DNA of 64,000 nucleotides, taken from Kingdonia uniflora (Eukaryota > Streptophyta > Magnoliopsida > Ranunculales > Circaeasteraceae). The stretch's first letter is position 1; each line of letters opens with the position of its first letter. The notes beneath the pieces were generated by a model. The model was not told where the DNA came from, did no database searches, and worked only from the letters and a program-made list of their open reading frames with translations. Position numbers and translations under genes: made by a program. Where the stretch lies: positions 186,001-250,000 of the forward strand of contig JACGCM010000635.1 of NCBI GenBank assembly GCA_014058105.1, written 5' to 3'. Positions 9,267 to 20,840 of this stretch are shown in pieces.

Positions 9267-10391
9267 TGATGCGAGAAAAACTCGATCTTTAAATACCCCG
9301 CACAAAACTACGGGTGTGGTAATATAATAAGGGTAAGCGGGGGCCGAATCCACGGGGAGTAAACGTATTAAAAATACAATTTCCTAATTAACTAATAAAC
9401 GAATCTAAACTAATTTTGATAAAAGGGTTTTGATCTAAAACATAAATCTAAATTACTAGCTTTCGGTATGATTATAAGGAAAAGAACCTAGGCTTTCGAT
9501 CACCTCCGGTTTAGTTTACCAAACGATATGAAAACGGTAGCTTCTATCCGCACGTAATAGCCATGGCTAGGTCTATTCGGGTCTAAGATCTAGGGTTTGT
9601 GGCTAAAACCCTAAGTAAGAACTTCGTTGATCATGGACAATCAGATTTAGGGTTTATAAACTCCTTTCCATGGCTAGGTGGAGAGTATTAACTTTAGTGC
9701 TCTAGAATTCTCTTTGAGCGTGAAAATAATCGAATATAGCTAATTTGACATCTTCCTCATATCTGTAGTAACTTAGAGTCGTCATAGCTAAATCAACTCT
9801 TCGTAACTTCAAATAAGAGAATTGAAGATTAATTCTAGATCTAAACTACTATTAACATCAATTTAGCTCACTTCACTGGAGGTTCAATCCTTAGCCTAAG
9901 CTAAGGATATTAGCTCTCCATTAATGGTGTTGGTCATAGCTTAAATTAAACGCATAAAATAAAAGAGAGAGAAAGAGAAAGATACTGAAAAACGCAAGCT
10001 TTATTCATTCTTGAGATTGAGATGTGTAAAATACATAGAATTGCTCTCATATTTGTAGGAGATAGGAGAGACTTATTTACAATTCTAAAACTCTATCAGA
10101 TAAAGATAAATCCTATTTCATGTTAATCCTTGTTGAGTCCTTCATCATCTTTATTTCATGGAGAAAATTTACAAGTATATTGAATGTAGGCATCTTCCAT
10201 GTGCCTGAGAGACTGCTGAAGATGCTTCAACTTTTTATACCTTCTATTAGATGTCTTTTTCTACTTATTTGCTCCAACAGTGATAAGTGCCTGAAAATAT
10301 GAAAATGCTACTAACATTAGAAATTATTAAATCGGGATTAACAAAATGATACTTTTACGCGAGTTAATCTTACGTATTTCTACGTCTATCA
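9267..10391 (-). repeat. Element F 3' LTR
   Basis: On the minus strand it starts TGATAGACGTAG at 10391 and ends CTCGCATCA at 9267. It is 1125 bp, usual for Athila. AATAAA (minus, near 10000) lies in the middle part, where polyadenylation is expected. The matching 5' LTR (to 19658) lacks the last ~80 bp. Confidence 0.93.
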
Positions 10392-11900
10392 AATACCCCC
10401 GAACTTACCATTTTGCTCGTCCCGAGTGAAATAAAGAAATAAAATTAAACTAAGAAAGGAAACCACTTTCGTAGGACTCGCGATTACATTTAGCGTATGC
10501 AACAAGCCGTTAAACCCCCAGGTGTCCCTGGTGCACGAGTGTTGTCTCGTGAGGGTTTACAGTGACTATACCCACAAAAGTCAATAATGACATTATGGCA
10601 ATTCTAAATAACAAGAAACTCATTTCCTGTCAATTTATCCTTATTTAGTTATGACAAAAATATGCAAGCAGGAAATTTTCTTTAAACTTTTTATTCCCTA
10701 AGTATACCATAGAACATATTGTACTTATCCGAAACTAGAGATACTACCTCATGATTAGAAAGAAATTTAAGTATTTTACCTGATATATCTGACTGTATTG
10801 TGAAGATAGTTTTATTGCTTAATACATTGTCTAGAATCATTGAGTCAGTGTATGATAGGCGAGTACTTACTGGAATAAATTTAACGGTCAGTTTGACAAG
10901 TGCCTTAGTTAATTTTACTCCCCGGTATCTTTTTTTTCATAGCCTTTTTGAGTACATTGTTTCTTAGTGAAGTCTCCATAATAAGGAGTTTTCGGTCGAC
11001 AATCCCTGCCAGTTGACTATGGTTGCCAGGGTTTGGTGCCCCTTCGTGACCCAGACTCAGGATTCTCATAAGTAACATTTTTCGTGCTCCTTTCACATAG
11101 TTCATGGTCATACTCGAGATTGGTGATAATTTTTCCTCTTTCAGTTCTTAATCATGCGAGTAGCCTTGCAGCGTGAAAGTTTTAGGAGCAACTTTGGCTT
11201 TTTTTTCCTTTCGGGAATGAACTTATTCTTAGGCAGTTGTCTCCCTTGAAGCAAATTATTCCTAACATTAATACTAGATTTCCCTAAAACTGGTCAATAA
11301 CCTATCGAATGCATCAATTACCAAACTATAGTGAAGTACAAGTTTTCAAAATATACCACGTTTACTTGAATTAGTCGCTAATTAAAATATAGTACATCGA
11401 ACTTTAGATGGTTTAAAAATATTTTAGTGTATACTTGTAAAATTTTAAGTTCTTGGTTTCTTTTTAGATTTATTCGGGTTTCTCACCCAATATTTATGTC
11501 AAAATAAATTTAGTCTAAATGTTGGAAATTTATCAAACTTACATCATAAATTACCAAGAGTGTCATTATTTCACTTTTCTTAAAAATATATATTAAAAAA
11601 AATATTTTCCTACCCCCAAACTTAAATGAAATATTGCCCATAATATTGGAGAACAAAAAATAAAAATGGAAAGGAAAATTAGAATCTCTCACCTGAATGT
11701 GTCGTGGGTTGCCTCCCAGAAAGCGTTAAGTTTACCGTCTTCAGCCAGACAAAACTCCCGTACCCCCAAACTTATGTGAAGTTAAGGAATTATTCGGGGA
11801 TGGCCAATTCCTTGTATTTGGGCTCACAAAGATCTATATCAAGGAAATTTTCTAAAGGGATTGTCTCGAGATATGGTTTAAGACGTTTGCCATTGACGTT
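10392..11900 (-). other. Element F 3' noncoding region and PPT
   Basis: GGGGG within TTCGGGGGTATT lies directly before the 3' LTR on the minus strand (PPT, about 10392-10403). The rest is a ~1.5 kb region between pol and the LTR, where Athila elements may carry an env-like ORF. Only short frames are present; the longest (10905-11111, minus, ARKMLLMRILSLGHEGAPNP) shows no transmembrane or known domain. Much of 11200-11760 matches the same region in element G (62340-62849), so it is conserved noncoding sequence of the family. Confidence 0.75.
11706..11750 (-). other. Conserved post-pol motif with GGGAGGCAACCCA hairpin
   Basis: On the minus strand CTGAAGACGGTAAACTTAAC is followed by GCTTTCTGGGAGGCAACCCA. 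TGGG and CCCA can pair. Element G has the same block at 62361-62406. It lies just downstream of pol in both. Confidence 0.7.
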
Positions 11901-13080
11901 AAAAGTTTTCCCAGTATGATAATTTTTTACTTCAGCCCAACCATTTTGGTGTATGTTTACGAGTTCGAACGGGCCATGCCAACGGGTTTATAATTTTCCA
12001 GTAAAAAGACACAGTTTTGAGTTAAACAAAAAGACTTTTTGTCCTGGTGTAAATTTTTTTCGGGCTATATGTTTATCATGATATGTTTTGGTCCAATCCT
12101 TAAATTTTTTGCATTATCGTACGCCTCTTGTCTTATTTATTATAACTCACTTAGTTGAAGTTTTCGATAAAGTTCTGCTGCGTCTATTTGAAAATGAAAT
12201 CTCTTAATTGCCCAGTAAGCTTTATGTTCAAATTCTATTGGCAAGTGATAAGCTTTGCCAAAAATACATCTATATGGTGACATTCCAATCGAGGTTTTAT
12301 AAGCAGTCCGATAGGCCCAAAGAGTATCATTAAGACGGGTGGACCAATTTTTCCGATCTGGTCGGACAAATTTCTCTAAAATTCTTTTAATTTCCCGATT
12401 TGAAACCTCTACTTGCCCACTTATCTGTGGATGATATGGGGAGGCAACTTTATGAGTAATGCTATATTTGTGCATAAGACTTTTAAAATAACGGTTAAAA
12501 AAATGAGTTCCATCGTCAGTTATAATTGTACGAGGTGTACCAAATCAGACTAAAATATTATCGTTTAAAAAGTTAATTACGACAGTGTGATCATTTGTCT
12601 GACATAGTACAGCTTCTACCCATTAAGAAACATAGTCAACTGCTACTAAGATCCACAAATAGCCATTAGATACCGGAAATAGGCCTATAAAGTCAATGCC
12701 CCGGACATAAAAAATTTTAACCTCTAAGATATTGTTAAGAGGCATTTCTTCCTGATGACCCATGCTACCATCCCTTTGGCAACGGTCACATCGTGAACAA
12801 TGGTCGTAGGTGTCCTTAAATAAAGAAGGCCAATAGAAACCACATTGAAGTACTTTATTAGTTGTTTTACGGGGCCCAAAATGACAACCATCATCATGAA
12901 GACTTTTTAAAATTTTTAAAATGTTATTTTCATGGGCACAACGACAAATTACTAGATCAGCGCCAACTTTAAATAAATAGGGATCCTCCCAAATAAATCG
13001 TCTAGAGATTATTTCAAATCTCTTTTTATCTTGTCTGCTCAAATCTGGTGGTATGTACCCTACGACTTAGTAATTTGCAA
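11900..13080 (-). pseudogene. Element F integrase, interrupted but with catalytic residues present
   Basis: Integrase inserts element DNA into the chromosome. Reading from 13042 downward, the zinc-binding HHCC segment appears (HDDGCHFG ... CSRCDRCQRDG), then RGIDFIGLFP with the first Asp, [11 protein letters not shown] (about 12500) with the second, and [17 protein letters not shown] (about 12400) with the Glu. A C-terminal region with a GPF-like module follows below 12140 (RWHGPFELVN), ending near 11900. Stops occur near 13060, 12625, 12545 and 12140. All three D-D-E residues survive. Confidence 0.88.
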
Positions 13081-14560
13081 TATCGGTGAACCAAGGTGCC
13101 CTATTAATATTCATTAACTATTCATCGGGAAAATGCTCAGAAATAGGAAGGTCTTCGTTAATGTGGTCGACTATCAAATGTGACCAATGGTCGGTAACAA
13201 CGTTTTCTTTCCCTTTTTTATCACGTATTTCGAGGTCAAATTCTTAGAGTAAAAGGATCCAACGAACAAGACGTGGTTTAACGTCCTTTTTATGAAGAAG
13301 ATATCGAAGGGCTGAATGGTCAGAGTACACAATGACTTTTGACCCTAAAATGTATGACTGAAATTTTTCTAACGCGAAGACGATGGCCAACAATTCTTTT
13401 TCAGTCGTCATATAATTAATTTGAGAATCATTCAGTATTTTACTCGAAAAACAAATGACATGGGGTACTTTTTCAAACGTTGTCCTAACACGACACCCAC
13501 GGCATAATTTGAAGCGTCACATATAATTTCGAAGGGTAAGGTCCAATCGGGTGGCTGGATAATCAGTGATGTGGTCAATATGGACTTAAGTGTTTTAAAA
13601 GACTTGTAACATTTATCGTTAAAATTAAAATGGATCTCTTTAGCATGTAAATTGCATAAAGGTTGTGAGATTTTGCTAAAGTCTCTAATGAATCGTTGAT
13701 AAAAACCTGCGTGCCCGAGGAATGCGCGAACGTCCTTCACTGTTTTTGGAGGAGGTAGAGAAAAAATTAAATCAATTTTCGCTTTATCAACTTCTATCCT
13801 CTTAGATGATATCAAATAACTGAGTACTATTCCTTGATTTACCATAAAATGACATTTTTCCCAATTTAGGATTAAGTTTTTCTCTTTACACCTGATCAAG
13901 ACCAATTTTAAGTTTAGAAGACATTCATTAAATGTGAAGCCATAAATGGAAAAGTCATCCATGAAGATCTCTAAAAACTTTTCTACCATATTTGAGAAAA
14001 TACATAACATACACCGTTGAAAGGTCGCGGGTGCATTGCATAGGCCAAAAAACATGCGACGATAGGCAAAAGTTCTAAATGGGCAAGTAAAAATGGTTTT
14101 ATCTTGGTCTTCAAGGGCTACTGAAATTTGGCTGTATCCTGAATTACCATCCAGAAAACAGTAAAATGAATGACCAGCTAAACGTTATAATATTTGAACC
14201 ATGAATGATAATGGGAAATGGTCTTTTTGAGTGGACGCGTTTAGCTTTTGGAAATCAATGCAAACTCGCCATCCTGTCTGAGTGCGGGTGGGTATTAGTT
14301 CATTGTCTGTATTTTTGACGACAGTAATACCTGATTTCTTAGGTACTACTTGGATTAGGCTTATCCAAGAGTTGTCGGAGATGGAATAAATAATACCCGC
14401 ATCAAGAAGTTTCATAACTTCCGCCTTTACTACCATCTTCATTGGAGGGTTCACACTTCGTTGTGGTTCTTGAGATATTTTGGATCCTTCCTCTAAGTGT
14501 ATCTTATGCATAACTATTGATGGACTTATTCCTTTGATATCTTCTATTGACCATCCAATT
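13081..14560 (-). pseudogene. Element F reverse transcriptase and RNase H, interrupted
   Basis: RT motifs run from about 14511 down: EVMKLLDAGIIYSISDNSW, VVPKKSGITVVKN, TGWRVCIDFQKLNASTQKDH, then after a stop FFGLCNAPATFQRCM and the polymerase box FMDDF (13951-13965), intact. LNWEKCHFMV and [18 protein letters not shown] are typical of Athila. RNase H follows ([16 protein letters not shown]) and is broken by a frameshift at about 13432 that separates it from the downstream part near 13400-13180. A stop also lies near 14185. Confidence 0.9.
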
Positions 14561-15663
14561 GCTTCTTTGTGGGTGTATAGTATGGCAATGAGTTTATTTT
14601 CCTAATCTAAGTCCAATGAAGATGAAATGATAATAGGAAGAGTCTTGTTAGGCTTGAGGAACCGATATCCTAGATTATCTAGAAGTACTTTAAGATCAGG
14701 CTTTGGTGGTGACATAATAGAAGGAACTGGGGGGTTAGAAGACATAGGGAGTGACTCAAAATTGGGTATATACCGATGTGGGGGAGTGTATGCTGGAGGA
14801 TTATTTTCATGAACAGCTGAAATATCTTTTAGGATTAACTCGTAAATACCAACGATATCGTCCTCCACACAATCTTCTAAGAGGTCGTCCCTAGAATGTT
14901 TGGAGATAATGGTACCTATCATATTACACTCTTCAAATGAATCCTGATATTGCCTCATGGCATTACAAATGTTTAGTTCCATGGTCATGTTACCGAATGT
15001 TAGGTTTATTATTCCATTTTTACAATTGATTATAGCATTGGAAGTAGCTAGGAAAGGTCGACCTAAAATAATAGGGATTTGGCCATGGACATTCGAAATG
15101 GGTTGTATATCAAGGACTACAAAATTTACTGGAAAGTAAAATTCATTCACCTTAATTATCACATCCTCAACAATACCCCTAGCAGTTTTGATAGATCTAT
15201 CAGCGAGTTGAAGTTATATCCTGGTGGGCATAAGTTTGCCTAAATCGAGATCCTCATAAACATAAAATGGAATAAGGTTTACACTAGCCTTAAGATCAAG
15301 GAGGGCCTGCTAGATGTAGTCTTTTCCTATTACTAAGGGAATGGTGGAACATCCTGGGTCCTTTTGTTTGATCAGAATTTCAAATGGTAGGACAGAGCTA
15401 ACCTGTTCAACACTAAATGAATTCTTCCTAACTCTGGTCTACGTTTCTTTATACACAGTTCCTTAAGAAATTTAACATATGACGGAACCTGATCGATAGC
15501 GTCCAAGAGTGGAATGTTAATCCGTACTTGTTTAAATAACTTGAGAATATCTTTCAGACCTTCATTCTTTTTGGCAGGAACAAGTCGGTTAGGGAATGGG
15601 CCCTAGGTACATAAGGCTTGTCTACTAGGTCCGGTAGAGTTGGAACATGATATGGCCTAGATG
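14561..15663 (-). pseudogene. Element F aspartic protease region and gag-pol linker, interrupted
   Basis: From 15162 the frame reads PVNFVVLDIQPISN and GQIPIILGRPFLATSNAIIN, the conserved segment after the protease active site in Athila elements. The active-site part itself lies in 15200-15450 and is broken by stops, so I could not confirm the D-[ST]-G triplet. The frame continues into a proline-rich linker (PPAYTPPHRYIP) and a conserved LPIIISSSLD segment before RT. Confidence 0.8.
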
Positions 15664-17178
15664 CTAGATTTTTATGGTTTTTTTTCCTGAGATTGGGGAA
15701 CTAAATTGCTCTTAGTTGGCGGTATAGAGTCTGGTCGAGTTTCTATAGTTCTTTTATTCCGAAGGGTCATAACTACTTGAGCAGTTTCAATGTTCTCAGG
15801 TGAGCTCTGTTGGGTATGAACCTCAAAGGCGGCCCTCAGGATAGTAATTGATTGACTAGGAAATTTTTCCTTTTCTCGTTCACTTAATTGGCTTGCTATT
15901 TGTCCTATTTGGGTGTCTAACTTCTGTGTAAAGGCTCGTATTTCTGAAAGTTCCCTAGAATTTTGTTGGGTACCCCCCCTAATCTCTGTTATAAACTGTT
16001 GGAGTGTGGATTCAAAACTAACTGGGTGAGCTTGTTTGGTCAGGTATGTTTGATTTTGCTGATATGGTGGAGGATTATAACTGGATTGTCCTTGTGGTTG
16101 ACTCTTTCGAGAAAATGCTGGGTTACTTTGCCAATGAGATCTACCAAAATTATTTTGGTATTGTCTCCTTTCATTATCCAAGATAGCATTAACGTGGTCC
16201 GGATTAGAAATAATTAACTCAGGGAGTTGTGAACACGTGTGTGCATAATGGGTCAGATCATTGCATAAATTGTAGACCCCAGGAATGGATATTGGTTTAG
16301 GGGCTGCTAGTTTCCCTACGGCCATAGCCTCAAATTTACGTGTAAGGGAGTCCAGTTGGACTTTTAATTCGGGTCTTTCAGGTAATTCAAGGATGCCTCC
16401 TTTTTTAATGGGCCTACGATCACGAGAAGTAAAGTCCCATTACTGGGATGTCTCAGCGTATTTATAAAGAAATGCATATGCAGCAGTTTCATCCATATCT
16501 TGGAATTTTACTGAGCTACGGGCCTCGATTAATTCACGGGTTGAAAGAGTTAACCCGTGCAGAAAGAATTGGATTAGTCTCCATTTCTCGAAACCATGAT
16601 GGGGGTACGTTAACAATTTTTCCTTAAAACGTTCCCATGCTTCATAAATCAGAGATATCACGTTTTAAAAGGTCAGTTTTTTGCATGGTGAAAAACTTGA
16701 TTTTAAACTTTTGTTTAAGGGTGTCCCACTTGTCAATTGACTCGGATGACAAAGAGTTTAACCAACGCTTTTCCTTGTCTTTTAGAGAGAATGAGAAAAT
16801 GAGTAAATAGATGTACTCCATTGCTATGTCCTTACATCGAAATGTTTGGCAGATAGACTCAAATTTATCGATATGCAAGTATGGGTCTTGGTTATCGAGC
16901 CCATAAAAAAGTGGGATTAGGTTCAAAGTCGCAGGCTAAATATCGAACTGGGTTGCCATAATTACTAGCAACTTAAAACATTTTGGCGAGTTTTCCGAAG
17001 CGGGAGCAAAAAGCTCTCTTAGTGACTTGTCACCCATTGGTTCAGGAAGAAATTCGTTTTCAATTTCAAGGTCGTATATGGCCTGAAGGTCTTCCTGTTA
17101 GACTTAGTTAGCCGTATTAATTGTTTTAGGAATCGGTGGTATATCAATGTGCTGCCTAATCCGATTGTAGTTGGGCAT
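15664..17178 (-). pseudogene. Element F gag, interrupted
   Basis: The likely start is the ATG at 17178 (MPNYNRIRQHIDIPPIPK). The capsid core is in 16926-16440: LIPLFYGLDNQDPYLHIDKF, FPFSLKD-like FSFSLKDKEKRWLNSL, IDKWDTLKQKFKIKFF, then after a frameshift YEAWERFKEKLLTYPHHGFE, all standard Athila gag signatures. The 16325-15672 frame holds a knuckle-like YNLCNDLTHYAHTC in which the first Cys is Tyr, followed by a Gln/Pro-rich tail. Several stops lie between 17178 and 16926. Confidence 0.88.
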
Positions 17179-18609
17179 ATACTAATGAAATGAAATAAAA
17201 TTGGAAAATTCAACGAGAATTTAAACACACAATTTAAGATAAACACATCAACGGTTTTTAAATTTAAATTAACTAAGTCAATCCTAATCTAGATGCAAAT
17301 CAAACTGAGTAGGTCGGGCTAGTGTATGATTCCTAACACGAAAGCTTCACTATGCTAACAACGGTCTTAGTGTTTGAGCATCAGTCCTTACGCCCGTGTG
17401 CCTCGCTTTATCGTACGTGACTCTCACAGAATAGTGACGTCGCTTAATAACCGATGGTTCGTAGCGCTTGGCTGAAGTGGTTCCTATGAATCCGTATTGG
17501 TACCCTAGTCTGGTACCTCTTAATTCCTCAGGTGATAAAATCCCTTAGAAATCTTACTAATAACTTTTTAAGTTTTAATTAAATTTAAAGGTCGGGACAG
17601 TTAGGAACGTGTGATACAAATTTCTCCGTATCCCTAGGTGGGAGGTCGCACTCACTGGAGACTCCTTTGGGTGATGAAATCCCGCGGAAGAGCCCTAGCG
17701 GTTAAAAACCTTTACTATGTTAAGGATGGAGCAAAAATTGAAACACGACAACAGGTTAATCCAAACACAACAATTTTTTTAAATTTAAGAGCAACGTGTA
17801 TTTGAACAGTCTACACGACTTACTTTCCTAATGCCGGGGGGGAGCGGTGATGAGCCCCTTTTATATGTTAAGTTTTAAGAGAGGACCAACCTATGAGAAG
17901 TGTTTCCCGGTGAAGCTGTGGCCGCCCCTTCACTTATGGGGCGAAAGAAGGAGATGCCCCCTTCACTTAGAGGGCACAAGAAGGATTTAGAGAGAAACTT
18001 GTCAATGGATTTTATAAATTCTTCACGATCTCTGAGTACCAAATTTGTGATTATCCTGCAAAACAAGAGAAAAAATAAATTAATTAGTGAACTTACGACA
18101 ACAAAAATATAAATTCAAATTCGAAGTTTATTGCAGTCTATGACGTCCTGATTTTTAAATGCATATATCGTTCATCTCAGTTGAGAGAGAACATTAAATA
18201 ATACCAATTTGGAAAGATAATTCAGAAAGGTAAAATTGAAGAAGAATTTTTTTGTAATTTTGCTTCTCTACCGCTCAAATCAACCGATTAATGGACAACG
18301 GCGTTCTTTACTGAGACTGCTTTTACTATTGTTTCAAAAAGCTGTAACTCTCTAACGGCTAAACAAAAAAATATGATCTATAGCAATTTGGAAAGGGTTT
18401 TAAATTATCTAAATCTTTTGAAGAATTTTTTTTCCCAATTGTGAAGTATAGATGATCAAAAACTGTGAAATATTCAGGAACACATTTTTCGTTGAAAACT
18501 AAGTATGTTTCTTCAAAAATTAATATCTCCGAAACCGCTTATCAGAAAATATTGAGACTAATTTATTTGGAAAGAAATCTCAGAGATCTAATCATAAAAA
18601 AAACTAAAT
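17179..18609 (-). other. Element F untranslated leader
   Basis: This 1.4 kb region between the 5' LTR and gag matches the leader of element G (55260-56770), for example at the minus-strand TTTTATGATTAGATCT block and the FCRI..LVLRD..EEF frame at about 18066-18010. In both, that frame begins right after a TTTTGYAG splice-acceptor-like site. It also contains GGGATTTTATCACC-like repeats. It is probably an RNA-structural and splicing region rather than coding. Confidence 0.65.
17924..17975 (-). other. Paired GC hairpins in element F leader
   Basis: Two 19-20-nt inverted repeats lie at 17924-17942 (GCCCCTTCACTTATGGGGC) and 17956-17975 (GCCCCC...GAGGGC). Element G has the same pair at the equivalent place. 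Confidence 0.7.
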
Positions 18610-18627
18610 TGGCGCCACTGCCGGGGA
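18610..18627 (+). other. PBS-like 18-mer in unexpected orientation at the element F 5' LTR edge
   Basis: TGGCGCCACTGCCGGGGA on the plus strand is the canonical Athila/Tat PBS sequence, but F is encoded on the minus strand. On the minus strand only TGGCGCC reads in the correct orientation because GGCGCC is self-complementary. The last ~80 bp of the adjoining 5' LTR is missing. Confidence 0.55.
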
Positions 18628-19658
18628 GTAAACGTATTAAAAATATAATTTCTTAATTAACTAATAAACGAATCTAAAATAATTTGATAAAAAGGTTTTG
18701 ATCTAAAACATAAATCTAAATTACTAACTTTCGGTACGATTATAAGGAAAAGAACTTAGGCTTTGGATCACCTTCGACTTAGTTTACTAAACGATATGAA
18801 TACGGTAGCTTCTATCCGCACGTAATAGCCATGGCTAGGTCTCTTCGGGTCTAAGATCTAGGGTTTGTAGCTAAAACCCTAAGTAAGAACTTCGTTGTTC
18901 ATGGACATTCGGATCTAGGGTTTATAAACTTCTTTCCATGGTTAGGTGGAGAGTATTAACTATAGTGATCTAGAATTCCCTTTGAGCGTGAAAATAATTG
19001 AATATGGCTAATTCAACATCTTCCTCATATTTGTAGTATCTTAGAGTTGTCATGGCTAGATCAACTCTTCGTAACTTCAAATAAGAGAATTGAATATTAA
19101 TTTTAGATCTAAACTACTATTAACATCAATTTAGCTCACTTTACTGGAGGTTCAATCCTTAGCCTAAGCTAAGGAGATTAGCTCTCCATTAATGGTGTTG
19201 GTCACAGCTTAAATTAAACGCATAAAATAAAAGAGAGAGAAAGAGAAAGATACTGAAAAACGCAAGCTTTATTCCTTCTTGAGTTTGAGATGTGTAAAAT
19301 ACATAGAATTGCTCTCATATTTATAGAAGATAGGAGAGACTTATTTACAATTCTAAAACTCTATCAGATAAAGATAAATCCTATCTCATGTTAATTCTTG
19401 TAGAGTCCTTCATCATTTTTATTCCATGGAGAAAATATACAAGTATATTGAATGTAGGTATCTTCCATGTGCCTGAGAGACTGCTGGAGATGCTTCAACT
19501 CTTTATACCTTCTATTAGATGTCTTTTTCTACTTATTAGCTCCAACAGTGATAAGTGCCTAAAATAAGAAAATGCTACTAACATTAGAAATTAATAAATC
19601 GAGATTAACAAAATGATACTTTTAGGCGCATTAATCCTACGTATTTCTACCTCTATCA
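18623..19658 (-). repeat. Element F 5' LTR, 3' end missing
   Basis: It starts TGATAGAGGTAG at 19658 (minus strand) and aligns with the 3' LTR down to CTCCCCG at 18623. The remaining ~80 bp found at 9267-9350 is absent. Confidence 0.9.
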
Positions 19659-19663
19659 ATATC

Positions 19664-20840
19664 ACTGAGAATTGACTAGCAAACACTTTATGTGAAATAT
19701 GAATATAAAGCAACAGAAAAAGTCATATTTCATCAAAAATGACGCACTGTGAGCCAGAAGATCTCATAGGAAAGATCCCCAATTGTCATATATGGTGTCA
19801 AGCTAAAACTAATAATGATTGCGCCGAACTCAAGATCAAATTGGTCTTTGAATTGGTTATAATGTAGGCATGGATAGGCTTATGTTGGAGTAGGTGTTTT
19901 CCTGGCATTCTGAGACTGCAGTTTCACTAACTCCCCTTCTCACTTGAAACCAAATTTAACTTCTGTCATTCTTTTTCTTATTGAGTATACATAAAATATC
20001 ATACCACTTCTACTCTCTTTTCTTTTGTTGTTGTTGTTTTTTTTTTCATGACACTGATTTAAGATAATAGCAAACGTCATTTGGGGAGACATCATATTCT
20101 TCTATTCATTTATCCCACAGAAGTCACACATACTCTTTTTTTTTCACTGAAAAGTCTTAGAACAAATGAGTAAAATAATATAGAGTTTGGGTAGAAAAAT
20201 GAATGGCATATTTAATTGCACAAGGGGCTGCAAACGGATAGAAATTTGGGTAAGCACAAACGAAGGCCAAAAAGATATAGTACAAAAAATACCTATAATC
20301 ATATCTTTGTTTGGGCACCGTCACCTATTTCGCCTCGTGTAAAAGTAGAAAAATATCATTAGTATAACTTAACTTTGATGTTACCATTTAACAATTGAGT
20401 AAAGAAACAAAATGAGATAAAAAATAATGAGATCAAAAATGAAGAGTAAATGTAATAACACTCGAAGCTCAGAAATAAGGTCATATCCTCGCATAACATT
20501 TGGTACGAAGTCTCTACAGTTATCCTTACGTGGCTCTAGTCACGATGAGCTTTTAGTTTAAACAAGAGACTCAATGACTATTGTGAAATGTGGTTTTACC
20601 AAATAATTATCTCATAAATGAATATAACACACAAGCAAAATCCAAGTCTAGCAAGAATATTCTACATACAAGAGCTCCTAAAGTGCAAAGTGTAGATTAA
20701 AAGCCAGGGCAATATCCTTCTATCCAAAAACAATGAAAACAAAAGCAAAAACAAACTGTGACAGGGTAAGAAATGTACCTATCAATTAAGCATACTTATA
20801 ACCCTTCTCAGTAAATTTTCATTTCCTTATTTAAGCAACA
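19664..20840 (-). other. Element E internal sequence without recognisable coding
   Basis: This stretch lies between the end of gag homology and the F insertion point. It has no protease, integrase or RT motif on either strand, so pol has been deleted or replaced. Short poly-T tracts (20035-20046, 20137-20142) are the only notable features. Confidence 0.6.

Larger units (their letters stand above)
9262..19663 (-). mobile_element. Element F: Athila-type Ty3/gypsy retrotransposon nested in element E
   Basis: The element spans 9267-19658 and is flanked by a perfect 5-bp duplication ATATC (9262-9266 and 19659-19663). On the minus strand the order is 5' LTR, leader, gag, protease, RT, RNase H, integrase, long 3' noncoding region, PPT and 3' LTR. 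Gag and RT have the family motifs of Athila, and no chromodomain follows integrase. Catalytic residues of RT and integrase remain, but stops break every domain. By eye the LTRs differ at roughly one base in 12-15. Confidence 0.93.
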
